A stretch of DNA of 64,000 bases from Ornatilinea sp. (GTDB lineage Bacteria > Chloroflexota > Anaerolineae > Anaerolineales > Anaerolineaceae), in NCBI GenBank assembly GCA_018433975.1, contig JAHDQE010000064.1:20428-84427 (forward strand). The letters run 5' to 3'. The notes under the pieces were generated by a model. It was not told the origin of the DNA, did no database searches, and saw only the letters and a program-made list of their open reading frames with translations. Below are positions 1 through 8,155 of the stretch, one piece after another (position 1 is the stretch's first letter; each line of letters opens with the position of its first letter). The position numbers were made by a program, and so were the translations under genes.

Positions 1-1
1 G

Positions 2-148
2 CAAATGCGTGCCAATGACTGTCCGATGAAGAGACTGGCGGAGCCCTGGGAAATGGCCGGTGTTGTGGCGTTCCTGGCTTCACAAGATTCCCGGTATCTT
101 ACGGCTCAGGCAATAGTGATTGATGGTGGAATCACCGCAACTGCATAA
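2..148 (+). CDS. SDR-family dehydrogenase, C-terminal fragment (cut by window start)
   Basis: Only the last 48 residues are inside the window, and the reading frame is open to the left edge. They show the typical C-terminal end of a short-chain dehydrogenase/reductase: a KRLAEPWEMAG stretch, then VAFLAS, then a closing VIDGG motif. Family knowledge: this end forms the last helix and strand next to the substrate pocket of NAD(P)-dependent alcohol or sugar dehydrogenases. The next gene is another SDR 127 bases downstream, so this is probably the preceding member of the same operon. The substrate cannot be read from this fragment. Confidence 0.8.
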   Translation, partial: QMRANDCPMKRLAEPWEMAGVVAFLASQDSRYLTAQAIVIDGGITATA

Positions 149-275
149 AATTTGTTTTTGTTAAGGTTTGGAGTATAAAAGGTCGCCGCCATCTGTCAGG
201 CTGTTTTTTGCCGGCACAGTGCTGGCGACCTTTGTTCATCCGATCCGCTGGTTTGGTAGGTGTGTGGAGAGTGCA

Positions 276-1043
276 ATGAAAGTGCTGGATTTATTTTCTT
301 TGGAAGGAAAGACTGCGCTTGTCACCGGGGCAGCACAAGGTCTTGGTCAGGCGATGGCAATTGCGCTGGCAGAAGCCGGCGCGGATGTCGCATGTATGGA
401 TTATAAACCGTGCGATGAAACCCTTCAGACGATTGCGGTTTTAGGGCGTAAATCGATGATGGTCCTCTGTGATTTAAGAGCTGTTCCAGTTTCGGAATTG
501 GAAAACAAGCTTTCAGAAATCTACAAGGTCTTTGGTAAATTGGATATTCTGGTGAATAATGCAGGCATCACCAGAGCCAATCCAGCAGTAGATATTCCGG
601 AAATCGATTTTGACGATGAAATGGAAATCAATCAGAAGAAATTGTTTTTCCTGACTCAGATGGTTGGTAAACGCATGATTTTGCAGGGAAGCGGTAAAAT
701 CGTCAATGTGGCTTCAACAACTTCCTTCAATGCTGGTGTACGCGTGGCCTCTTATGCAGGGACGAAAGGAGCTGTTGCAAGCTATACCCGGGCCTTTTCC
801 GCCGAATGGGCTGCTCTGGGGGTGAATGTAAATGCCATTGCGCCCGGATTCATGGAGACTGCGAACACCACCAACATACTGGATGAACCCGAAGTTTATC
901 AGGAGACCCTGCGCAATATTCCTGTAAAACGGTGGGGAAAGCCGACGGACCTTAAAGGAACTGTAGTCTATCTGGCTTCAGCAGCTTCCGATTATGTGCA
1001 CGGCGCGATCGTCCCCGTAGACGGCGGAATGTTGATTGTATAA
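276..1043 (+). CDS. SDR-family NAD(P)-dependent oxidoreductase
   Basis: A 255-residue classical short-chain dehydrogenase, probably oxidising a sugar, polyol or sugar-acid hydroxyl. Visible: the nucleotide motif TGAAQGLG (17-24), NNAG (94-97), and the intact catalytic set Ser147, Tyr160 and Lys164, with a closing VDGG. The frame is open back to position 168, but that 36-residue N-terminal extension has no family counterpart. ATG 276 lies just after a GTGGAGAG ribosome site and gives the usual SDR length, so it is chosen. Layout resembles gluconate 5-dehydrogenase or KduD-type enzymes, but substrate is not assignable. Unlike the next SDR it keeps the normal active-site tyrosine. Confidence 0.88.
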   Translation: MKVLDLFSLEGKTALVTGAAQGLGQAMAIALAEAGADVACMDYKPCDETLQTIAVLGRKSMMVLCDLRAVPVSELENKLSEIYKVFGKLDILVNNAGITRANPAVDIPEIDFDDEMEINQKKLFFLTQMVGKRMILQGSGKIVNVASTTSFNAGVRVASYAGTKGAVASYTRAFSAEWAALGVNVNAIAPGFMETANTTNILDEPEVYQETLRNIPVKRWGKPTDLKGTVVYLASAASDYVHGAIVPVDGGMLIV

Positions 1044-1097
1044 ATAGCCCGGAACAGGTTTAAATGGACAGGCTTTTTATAAGGAGCAAGAGGATTT

Positions 1098-1832
1098 ATG
1101 GAAATAAAAAATTCGGTTTTAATGATTACAGGTGGAGCAATCCGGGTAGGCAAGGCGCAGGCACTGTTCATGGCGCGCAAGGGCGCAAATATCTCCTTCA
1201 GCTATAGTTCCGGTGAGCCCTGGGAAGAAACCCAATCGGAGCTGGAAGCCTGTGGAGTGAAAGTGATGGCAACCGAATTGGATGTGCGCGATACGCAAAA
1301 AGCACGCCAATGGGTGGATGATACGGTGAAAGAATTTGGCCGGGTCGATATCCTGATCAACAGTGCGTCTGTCTGGCTGAAAAAACCTGTGCTGCAGGTT
1401 ACCGAACAGGAATACGATCTTGCGATTGATGTGAATATGAAAGCACCTTTTATGCTTTCGCAGGCAGTTGCGAAATATATGAAGGAGCAGGGCGCCGGCG
1501 TAATCATTAATATTACGGACTGTTCGGGATTTCAGGTCTGGCCGGGTTATGCACCGCATGGCGCGAGTAAAGCCGGGCTGGTGGCTTTGACTAAATCCAT
1601 GGCCTGGGAGCTGGCTCCGGAAGTACGTGTGAATGCTATTGCACCGGGAACTGTCCTGCTGCCCCCCAACTACACGCCGGAAGTGGAGCAATGGGCCAAA
1701 GATATGTCGGTACTGGGCCGGGTGGGTAAACCGGAAGACGTCGCGCGAACCTCCGCTTTTATTATTGAGAGTGATTACGCCACCGGTGCCGTGTATTATA
1801 TGGACGGCGGTATGCGGCTGATCGCGAAGTAA
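1098..1832 (+). CDS. Pteridine-reductase-like SDR with His in place of the catalytic Tyr
   Basis: A 244-residue SDR. The nucleotide motif is TGGAIRVG (11-18), of the TGxxxRxG type seen in PTR1/FolM pteridine reductases. NSAS (88-91) replaces NNAG. Aspartate 141 occupies the usual catalytic Ser position, as in PTR1. The YxxxK motif reads HGASK: His154 stands where the catalytic Tyr is expected, with Lys158 kept; a Tyr lies three residues earlier. Its paralogue at 11501-12232 has the same substitutions. It may use a different proton donor or substrate, or be a non-classical reductase. The start has AGGAGCAAGAGG upstream, and a terminator follows directly. Confidence 0.85.
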   Translation: MEIKNSVLMITGGAIRVGKAQALFMARKGANISFSYSSGEPWEETQSELEACGVKVMATELDVRDTQKARQWVDDTVKEFGRVDILINSASVWLKKPVLQVTEQEYDLAIDVNMKAPFMLSQAVAKYMKEQGAGVIINITDCSGFQVWPGYAPHGASKAGLVALTKSMAWELAPEVRVNAIAPGTVLLPPNYTPEVEQWAKDMSVLGRVGKPEDVARTSAFIIESDYATGAVYYMDGGMRLIAK

Positions 1833-1848
1833 AAACTCTTTTCAATTG

Positions 1849-1888
1849 AAAGCCCTGCGGATTCTGTTGAATCTTGCAGGGCTTTTTT
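1849..1888 (+). terminator. Rho-independent terminator after the SDR genes
   Basis: A perfect 10-bp stem (AAAGCCCTGC, 1849-1858, with GCAGGGCTTT, 1876-1885) runs into a T tract. It lies between the plus-strand SDR gene and the convergent minus-strand oxidase gene, so it could serve both directions. Confidence 0.85.
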
Positions 1889-1920
1889 GTCCGGAAGTAT
1901 GGGGTGGGGCAGGTGAAAAA

Positions 1921-3072
1921 TCAGGAAATGATTTTTCTGTCCGGAGAGAAGCGGCTGATATCCAGGTCGGTTTTTTCCGTAGTAATGAGCTGGGTGACGG
2001 TCTTCCCGGTAAGCGGAGTGACGATCACGGTTGACCGAAATGCAGTGGCCAGAATCAATCCGGGGAGATCTGCGACCGTACCGAGATAGGGCAGAGAATC
2101 GGGTGTATATGCGACCGGAGCAGCCCATCCCCGCAAAACGCGCAGGTTTTTGAACTTTGGAAAAAAGCGCTCAAATTGGGTAGATATCGCCCACGGAGCG
2201 CCGGGCGTGGGGTAATTCTCCGGCTCTTCACTGGGAAAACTGGCTTCTCCCAGTAACATGTTGCCATGCCAGGCCTGGGCGATTGCCAGAACGGCGGACT
2301 CGCCGACAGTAGTTTCTTCCTGGATATCTTCAAAGAAAGCGGCGGAGGAGAAATGATTTTTAAACGTGTAGTCAATCGGTTCTGTTACCAGAGATTGCCC
2401 GTGCACATGGTAAACCTCCCAATTTTTTCCAATTTTTTGACCCAGTTTTCGGGTCCAGGCCCCGGTTGTCAGCACAACACTTCCGGCATCGATTTCTCCC
2501 TGAGAGGTTTTAACCCCCGTCAGGCGGCTGTTTTGAATGCAGAAATCCGTTACTTCCGTGTTGGTAAGAAGCTCTAATCCATGTTCTTCGGCGCGATGAA
2601 TATAGGCCCACATCAATTCAAAGGGGAAAATCTGGGCCTCAAAGGGGTGATACAGCGCCCCCAACGCCTCGTTGGCATTGATCATGGGTTCAATTTCGTT
2701 AAGGTGCTTTGCCGGAACCAGCTCCGCACGAATGCCCGCCGCGACCAATTTTTCTTGACGCGTGGACATAATTTCCCATTGTTTGGAATTTTCGATGATC
2801 AGCAGACTTCCCAGCTTGCGCAAGTTCACAGAGCAGTCCAACTCTTCCTCAATCTGCATACACTCCTGGTATCCTTTGAGGATCATCGGCAGGCTGTATT
2901 CCAGTTCTGTGTCCTGGACCTGAATGTTGCCGTAGTTGGCACGGGAAGCTCCTGCGGCGACTTCTCCCTGTTCAACCAGCGCTGTTTTTAACCCTGCTTT
3001 GGAAAGGTAATATGCGACCGCACAGCCGATATAACCGGCTCCGACAATTACCGCATCATAGTTTTTGTTCAT
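1921..3072 (-). CDS. FAD-dependent oxidoreductase, DAO family
   Basis: A 383-residue flavoprotein of the D-amino-acid oxidase/glycine oxidase/sarcosine oxidase family. The N-terminus carries the Rossmann dinucleotide motif GAGYIGCA near residue 12, followed by the ADP-ribose acidic residue in LVEQG. A SRANYGNIQ stretch (about 43-51) corresponds to the flavin-contact region, and a C-terminal RGWAA...PDSLPYLG segment is the usual DAO signature. No signal peptide or membrane segment, so cytoplasmic. It is divergent from a paralogue starting at 3320; the pair probably oxidises two related amines or 2-hydroxy acids. The exact substrate is unknown. The start is the ATG at 3072. Confidence 0.85.
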   Translation of the reverse strand: MNKNYDAVIVGAGYIGCAVAYYLSKAGLKTALVEQGEVAAGASRANYGNIQVQDTELEYSLPMILKGYQECMQIEEELDCSVNLRKLGSLLIIENSKQWEIMSTRQEKLVAAGIRAELVPAKHLNEIEPMINANEALGALYHPFEAQIFPFELMWAYIHRAEEHGLELLTNTEVTDFCIQNSRLTGVKTSQGEIDAGSVVLTTGAWTRKLGQKIGKNWEVYHVHGQSLVTEPIDYTFKNHFSSAAFFEDIQEETTVGESAVLAIAQAWHGNMLLGEASFPSEEPENYPTPGAPWAISTQFERFFPKFKNLRVLRGWAAPVAYTPDSLPYLGTVADLPGLILATAFRSTVIVTPLTGKTVTQLITTEKTDLDISRFSPDRKIIS

Positions 3073-3118
3073 GGAATGGGAACTCCTGCTGAAGGATAAA
3101 AGAATTAAAAAGTTCTTG

Positions 3119-3156
3119 TGTTAATTATAACTACACAATACTCCCGATACAAGTCA
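3119..3156. promoter_or_regulatory. Conserved box shared with the XRE-cupin promoter at 17.47 kb (putative operator)
   Basis: This stretch and 17459-17493 share TGTTAATTATA, then TACACAA, then CCC, then AAGTCA in the same order with near-identical spacing. Both copies overlap a minus-strand promoter and lie 50-90 bases upstream of a minus-strand gene. Inference: a binding site for one of the two XRE-cupin regulators encoded here. Confidence 0.55.
3124..3152 (-). promoter_or_regulatory. Sigma-70-type promoter for the minus-strand DAO gene
   Basis: Read on the minus strand: -35 TTGTAT (3147-3152), a 17-base spacer and a consensus -10 TATAAT (3124-3129). It lies inside the conserved box shared with the 17.47-kb promoter, so a regulator bound there could block transcription. 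Confidence 0.6.
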
Positions 3157-3159
3157 TAA

Positions 3160-3185
3160 AACCACACATTTAATGAAGTGTGGTT
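3160..3185. promoter_or_regulatory. Inverted-repeat operator candidate between divergent DAO genes
   Basis: Perfect 8-bp arms AACCACAC (3160-3167) and GTGTGGTT (3178-3185) are separated by 10 bases, with partial symmetry continuing inside. It lies between the two divergent promoters, so it could control both genes. It could also fold as a weak hairpin, but it has no T tract and sits upstream of both promoters. Confidence 0.5.
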
Positions 3186-3204
3186 AAATAATATTAATTA
3201 ATAC

Positions 3205-3233
3205 TTGAATTGAGCGAATGCCTATGCTACAAT
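3205..3233 (+). promoter_or_regulatory. Sigma-70-type promoter for the plus-strand DAO operon
   Basis: -35 TTGAAT (3205-3210), 17-base spacer, -10 TACAAT (3228-3233), about 85 bases upstream of the chosen TTG start at 3320. It probably drives the DAO, alcohol dehydrogenase, AOR, regulator and aldolase genes. Confidence 0.6.
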
Positions 3234-3319
3234 GGCCTAGTGTGTGAAGTGCACCGCGCTTTCTATTCCAGTGTTAGATAGAGCCTCAAAATATTATTAA
3301 TAGTCTATTGGAGGCATGC

Positions 3320-4477
3320 TTGGCGTTTTGGGATGTCGTCGTTGTGGGTGGGGGAATTGTGGGTTTAGCCACGTGTTACCATCTATCCCGGATGGGCGCA
3401 AAAACTTTGCTGTTGACCGCAAAAGGACTGGGCGACGGAGCTTCGGGAGCAAATGCCGGGCGGGCACAGGTGAATGAAGGAAACCTGGATGCATTAAATA
3501 TTCGGATGGTGAAAGAAGGAATTAAACGCTTTGATCAGCTGGAGGATGAACTCGGTTCAAGATTTGAACACCGCCGGTTAGGCTATATCTGTATTATCCG
3601 CAAGGAAAAAGATTGGCAGGATTGGGTTCACCGGTCCGTTGTTTTGTCTGAAAATGGGATCCCGACCCAAATGATGGATGTAAAAACTCTGAAAGAACTT
3701 GAACCTGAATTAAACACCGATGGTTTGCTGGGCGCGGCTTATTCTTTGGAAGGCTCAATGAACCCATTCCAATACTGTTGGGCTTACGCACGGGCTGCCC
3801 GGCGGTTTGGGGCAGAGATTCGGATGTTCACTCCGGTTACTTCGATGGAAAGCAAAGGACAGCGAATTATCTCGGTCCATTCGGAACAGGAAAGATTTGA
3901 AGCGGATAAAATTGCCGTAATGTGTGGAGCATGGACGCGGCCGGTTTTGCGATTAGCAGAAGTGAACCTGCCGGTAAACCATACTCACGCAGAAGCTTTT
4001 ATTACGGAACCGCTGCCGTCCGTGATGCACACGGTCTTAGGGTTGGCGGACTTTTATGAGATCATCCACGAACGGGCGCAGGCCGTGGCGATTGGCGTGG
4101 GGCCACTTGCAAATGGAACACTACTGGTTACCGAAGCGGTGACTCAAACCCGGGAACTGCATGATAAGACAACTGCCTGGGGTCTTTCCGGTGTGGCCAG
4201 AGATTTGCTGGCGCTTTACCCTTCTCTATCGAATGCCAGAGTCATGCGAGGGTGGGGGCGACCCACCCCTTTTACACCGGACGGGAATCCGGTGGTTGGT
4301 TGGGTGAGCCCGTATGAAAATCTTTTTGTGGGCGCTGGATTCATTCAAACCATGACGGTTACGCCCGTCATGAGTGAGTGGATGGCAGGTATGATTCTGG
4401 AAAAGGAAATCTCGGAAGATTTCAGCTTGTATGCTCCGGATCGTTTCTTAAGAGAATCACAAGGGCTATTGCAGTAA
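3320..4477 (+). CDS. FAD-dependent oxidoreductase, DAO family (second copy)
   Basis: A 385-residue DAO-type flavoprotein that starts directly with its Rossmann motif, VVVGGGIVGLA (about 6-16). It carries the flavin-contact segment GASGANAGRAQ (about 41-51) and the C-terminal RGWGRPTPFTPDGNPVVG signature. The frame extends to a TTG at 3308, but a strong GGAGG (3310-3314) lies inside that extension, five bases before the TTG at 3320, which decides the start. It is a divergent paralogue of the minus-strand gene at 1921-3072. It heads an operon with a dehydrogenase and an AOR, so its keto or aldehyde product may feed them. Soluble and cytoplasmic; substrate unknown. Confidence 0.85.
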   Translation: MAFWDVVVVGGGIVGLATCYHLSRMGAKTLLLTAKGLGDGASGANAGRAQVNEGNLDALNIRMVKEGIKRFDQLEDELGSRFEHRRLGYICIIRKEKDWQDWVHRSVVLSENGIPTQMMDVKTLKELEPELNTDGLLGAAYSLEGSMNPFQYCWAYARAARRFGAEIRMFTPVTSMESKGQRIISVHSEQERFEADKIAVMCGAWTRPVLRLAEVNLPVNHTHAEAFITEPLPSVMHTVLGLADFYEIIHERAQAVAIGVGPLANGTLLVTEAVTQTRELHDKTTAWGLSGVARDLLALYPSLSNARVMRGWGRPTPFTPDGNPVVGWVSPYENLFVGAGFIQTMTVTPVMSEWMAGMILEKEISEDFSLYAPDRFLRESQGLLQ

Positions 4478-4595
4478 AGATCCGGTGAATGAGGAATTTG
4501 TAACTTTTAAAAAACAGAAGTACCCTGTATGGATCAAAGCGCAGGCAAGCAGGATTACAGAATTGAATTATTCATAAAAACTGGAGGAGAAAATC

Positions 4596-5735
4596 ATGGG
4601 ATACGTTTTCAATTGTCCTACCCGGCTCAACTTTTCGGATAATGCAGCGGAGGACCTTGTGCTGGAATTGAGCGGCGCAGAAGGGGGAAGCGTTCTTGTG
4701 TTGACGGATGCCGGCATTCTGAAAGCCGGGATTGCCGGACCCGTGGTCGACCGTTTGCAGACAGCAGGTTTTAAGACCACGCTTTTCGGAGAAGTGCCGG
4801 GAAACCCGAGTGTGAATGACGTAGACCAGGCCGTTGCAGTTGCAAAGCGTGCAGGCGCAACGCATCTGGTGGCCATTGGGGGAGGTTCGGTGATTGACAC
4901 AGCCAAAGCCGTGGGGGTGTTAATGACTCATGAGGGTGTGAACTGGGAGGATCTGCAGTGGGGCCGGGCAAAGATTTCCAGGCCTTCGCTGCCTGTAATC
5001 GCAGTCCCCACCACCTCGGGAACAGGCAGTGAGGTTACTCACGTGGCGGTGATTGGAGACAGCAAGGGATTTAAGAAAGGTGTTGTGCATCCTACGATCT
5101 TTCCCGATACGGCGTTGATTGATGGTCATCTCACGCTTTCCTTGCCGCCGCATTTGACAGCGGCAACCGGTATGGATGCTCTGGTGCATGCCATGGAGGC
5201 TTATCTTGGCAAGCGGCATAACCCTATTACGGATTTATATGCGCTTGCAGCGATCCGCCTGACCTCTCAATGGCTGCCGGAGGCAACTCGAAATGGGAAA
5301 AACCTGGAAGCACGCAGCGCTATGGCGCAGGCGGCCTCTCTGGGTGGAATCGCGATGGACCAGGCCGGGTTGGGTCTGGTCCATTCCCTGTGCGGTCCGT
5401 TGGCGGCAACTTATCATGTGCATCATGGATTGGGAATCGCAGTTTTGCTCCCGGCGACCCTGGCGTTTAATGCTCCTGAAATCAAGGGTGAGCGTTGGGA
5501 AAATCTCCGGGCGGCGATTGGTCTTGCCGGAACGGCCAGCCCGGAAGAATTGTCAGGCTGGGCAGAAGATCTCTTGAAGGAAATTGGCTTGCCCACCCGT
5601 TTAAGTGAATTGGGCGTGAAAAAAGAAATGATTGCCGAAATGGCGGAAGATGCTACCCGGATGGTGATGACACCGAACAATATCCGACCGGTTACAGCTG
5701 AAGACTGTGCTTCCGTTTTGGAGATGGCGCTGTGA
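4596..5735 (+). CDS. Iron-containing alcohol dehydrogenase (group III)
   Basis: 379 residues, usual for the Fe-ADH family (FucO, 1,3-propanediol dehydrogenase, lactaldehyde reductase). Visible: the NAD-binding GGGSVID loop (95-101), PTTSGTGSE (138-146), and metal ligands Asp194, His198, His263 and His277 with spacing matching FucO. It interconverts an alcohol and an aldehyde with NAD(P)H. A strong CTGGAGGAG site precedes the ATG. Its stop codon overlaps the GTG start of the downstream AOR, so the two are translationally coupled. This suggests an alcohol-aldehyde-acid sequence: the dehydrogenase makes or uses the aldehyde that the AOR handles. Confidence 0.92.
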   Translation: MGYVFNCPTRLNFSDNAAEDLVLELSGAEGGSVLVLTDAGILKAGIAGPVVDRLQTAGFKTTLFGEVPGNPSVNDVDQAVAVAKRAGATHLVAIGGGSVIDTAKAVGVLMTHEGVNWEDLQWGRAKISRPSLPVIAVPTTSGTGSEVTHVAVIGDSKGFKKGVVHPTIFPDTALIDGHLTLSLPPHLTAATGMDALVHAMEAYLGKRHNPITDLYALAAIRLTSQWLPEATRNGKNLEARSAMAQAASLGGIAMDQAGLGLVHSLCGPLAATYHVHHGLGIAVLLPATLAFNAPEIKGERWENLRAAIGLAGTASPEELSGWAEDLLKEIGLPTRLSELGVKKEMIAEMAEDATRMVMTPNNIRPVTAEDCASVLEMAL

Positions 5736-7489
5736 AAATTCTGACGGTCAATCTATCAAAAAAGACGACTAAAGAACATCCTCTTGAGGATATTCTGTCC
5801 GGTGGACGTTTGCTGACCGTGCAGTTAGTTACCCAGTATGTCCATCCACAGGTGGACCCGCTGAGCCCGGAGAACGCATTGGTAATGGCTTCGGGAGTGC
5901 TGGCCGGTTACCGGGTCTCAACCGGCAGCCGTTTTTCCATTGGCACGAAAAGCCCGCTGACAGGCGGTATTAAAGAGGCTAATGCGGGGGGCATGGCAGG
6001 GGACAGCCTGGCAGCATTGGGCTACCGCGGCATGGTGTTTCAGGGAGCATTCCCTGCGGATGAACCGGGTATTTTCATTTTGGATGAAAAGGGTGGAAGG
6101 TTTGAGAATGCCCAAAAATATTGGGGACTCAACAATGAAGCGTTGGCGGAAGCCCTGCGGGTGGATTATGGAGAGGGTTATGTCGTTGTTGGGATTGGTC
6201 GTGGCGGCGAGCAGCAGTTAAAAGCTGCGGGCATTGCTATCACAGATGCGAATGGACAACCTTTCCGGTTGGCGGCGCGCGGCGGCGTGGGTGCCGTAAT
6301 GGGCAGCAAACGCCTCAAAGCCGTGTTATTAAAGCGGGGACGTCAAGTGCCCGATGAGAAACCTTCTGCCCGTCCCGCAGTGAAGGCTTTTAATAAGTTC
6401 GTGGCGACCAACGCCCGGGTTGAAGTGCTGCGCGACTATGGTACTGCTTCTACCGTTACGCCGGTGCAGGCCCTGGGCGCTCTGCCAACGCGTAATTTTA
6501 GTGCAGGAAAATTCGAATTTGCTAAAAATATCAATGGGGACCGGATGCGAGAGGTTATCTTGCAGCGTGGCGGAGCAGGCACCCCCACCGAAGCCTGTAT
6601 GGATGGTTGTGTCATTCGATGCAGCAATATCTTCCCGGATGAGAACGGAGAATTCTTAGCGGCTCCAATTGAGTTTGAGACATTGGTTTTATGCGGTTCA
6701 AACATTGGATTGCAGACGCTGGATGAAATCGCACGGATCAACCGGTTATGTAATGATATTGGGTTGGATACAATTGAGGTTGGTGCCGCGCTGGGCGTGA
6801 TGATGGAAGCAGCAGAACAGAGTCCGGCGATTCCGGCACCTTTTAACCGCGAAATGCTGCCCCGATTTGGAGATGGGGCGCGGACTGCCGAGATTGTCCA
6901 GGAAATCAGTGAGGGTACGGAGCTGGGAAAACTTGTAGGCAATGGTGCAGCAGCAGTTGGAAAAGCTTTGAATATCCAACATATCCCGGTAGTGAAGAAC
7001 CAGGCTATGAGTGCCTATGATCCCAGAGTCATCAAAGGAACCGGCGTGACCTATGCGACCACGCCGCAGGGGGCGGATCACACCGCCGGCCTGACAGTTT
7101 TCGCGCCGGTGGACCACGCAGATCCCGCACTGGCGGTTTCTGTATCAAAAGCCAGCCAGATCCAGCGTGCGGCCTATGATGCTCTTGGTTTGTGTGTGTT
7201 TAACATCGGCTCGACCGGACGTAACCCGGAAATCATTATGGAAATGGTGGAAAAAGCTTATGCTGTGGATCTCCCGGAGGACGGCCTGGATGAATTGGGA
7301 CGGAAGGTGATCAAAGCGGAGCTTCTTTTCAATCGGGCAGCCGGACTGACCCATGAAGACGACCGCATCCCGGATTATTTCATGACAGAGCCTGTTCCGC
7401 CAACCCAAAACATATGGAATGTTTCTCAAATGGAAATGGATTGTATGTGGGACGATCTTTTTGCAGAGGCAGAAAGTGAGATGAGATAA
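5732..7489 (+). CDS. Aldehyde:ferredoxin oxidoreductase family protein (Cx3Cx3C type)
   Basis: A 585-residue tungsten- or molybdenum-pterin enzyme of the AOR family, oxidising aldehydes to acids with ferredoxin or a similar carrier. The N-terminal domain begins KILTVNLS and contains the pterin-binding GTKSPLTGG (71-79) and GGVGAVMGSKRLKAV segments. The 4Fe-4S ligands are Cys289, Cys293 and Cys297, with a late Cys488. The first spacing is Cx3C, unlike the Cx2C of classical AOR but as I recall for YdhV-like members. It starts with GTG overlapping the upstream stop by four bases (GTGA). A second, more classical AOR lies at 32143-34062. Substrate unknown; the adjacent alcohol dehydrogenase is the likely partner. 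Confidence 0.88.
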   Translation: MKILTVNLSKKTTKEHPLEDILSGGRLLTVQLVTQYVHPQVDPLSPENALVMASGVLAGYRVSTGSRFSIGTKSPLTGGIKEANAGGMAGDSLAALGYRGMVFQGAFPADEPGIFILDEKGGRFENAQKYWGLNNEALAEALRVDYGEGYVVVGIGRGGEQQLKAAGIAITDANGQPFRLAARGGVGAVMGSKRLKAVLLKRGRQVPDEKPSARPAVKAFNKFVATNARVEVLRDYGTASTVTPVQALGALPTRNFSAGKFEFAKNINGDRMREVILQRGGAGTPTEACMDGCVIRCSNIFPDENGEFLAAPIEFETLVLCGSNIGLQTLDEIARINRLCNDIGLDTIEVGAALGVMMEAAEQSPAIPAPFNREMLPRFGDGARTAEIVQEISEGTELGKLVGNGAAAVGKALNIQHIPVVKNQAMSAYDPRVIKGTGVTYATTPQGADHTAGLTVFAPVDHADPALAVSVSKASQIQRAAYDALGLCVFNIGSTGRNPEIIMEMVEKAYAVDLPEDGLDELGRKVIKAELLFNRAAGLTHEDDRIPDYFMTEPVPPTQNIWNVSQMEMDCMWDDLFAEAESEMR

Positions 7490-7493
7490 GCCG

Positions 7494-8102
7494 ATGGCAA
7501 CCACCGACAATGTGGGCGAACGTATCCGGCGGCGGCGGATGGAAATGGGGTTAAATCTGCGGCAGCTGGCCGAAAAAACAGGTGTAACAGCCTCGTTTCT
7601 AAGCCAGGTAGAGCACGGGAAAGTCAACGCTTCTTTGAGTTCACTCCAGAGTATTGCGGAGGCATTGGATGTCCCGTTGCTTTACTTTGTAAAAGATCCT
7701 GCCCCGGAAGAATCACTCTCCCGTGCTGCTACGCCAATTTCCGCTGAAAATGCTATTGCGTACCAGCCTGTTATCCGTGCGGAAGCCAGACCCCAGATGT
7801 TTTTCCCTTTTTCGGGGGTATCTTATGAGCTGTTGGTGCCCGGTTTCGGAAAAAAACTGGTCGCTTTTCTGTGCAAGTTTGCACCAGGCACCGAAAACGT
7901 CGTGCGAAAGTTAAGAGAGCCCACGGAAGAGTTTATTTATATTGTTTCGGGAAGATTGACGGTGGGACTTGAATCGGGAAGGTTCGAACTTGGCCCCGGC
8001 GATACGATTTATTTTTCAGGCAATGAACTCCGGGAAATCCTGTGCGCTTCTCAAACTGAAGAAGCGGTCTGGATTTCTGTAATCACTCCGCCGGTGTTTT
8101 AG
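7494..8102 (+). CDS. XRE-family regulator with C-terminal cupin domain
   Basis: 202 residues. An N-terminal helix-turn-helix of the XRE/Cro type spans about residues 7-66 (RIRRRRMEMG..., SFLSQVEHGKVN). The C-terminal small-molecule-sensing cupin has the EPTEEFIYIVSG and PGDTIYF strands and ends ITPPVF. Such proteins are local repressors or activators whose cupin binds a pathway metabolite. It starts four bases after the AOR stop, so it belongs to that operon. A clear paralogue lies at 16754-17371 with the same C-terminal signature. Likely targets are the promoter boxes at 3.1 and 17.5 kb (inference). Confidence 0.9.
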   Translation: MATTDNVGERIRRRRMEMGLNLRQLAEKTGVTASFLSQVEHGKVNASLSSLQSIAEALDVPLLYFVKDPAPEESLSRAATPISAENAIAYQPVIRAEARPQMFFPFSGVSYELLVPGFGKKLVAFLCKFAPGTENVVRKLREPTEEFIYIVSGRLTVGLESGRFELGPGDTIYFSGNELREILCASQTEEAVWISVITPPVF

Positions 8103-8155
8103 GGAATTTAGATCAGGGTTATATTAAAAATTATTTTATAAGGAGCAAATTTAGT

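Noticed and set aside
168..275. 36-residue N-terminal extension of the SDR at 276
   Set aside because: No counterpart in SDR proteins, and ATG 276 has a ribosome site and the normal length.
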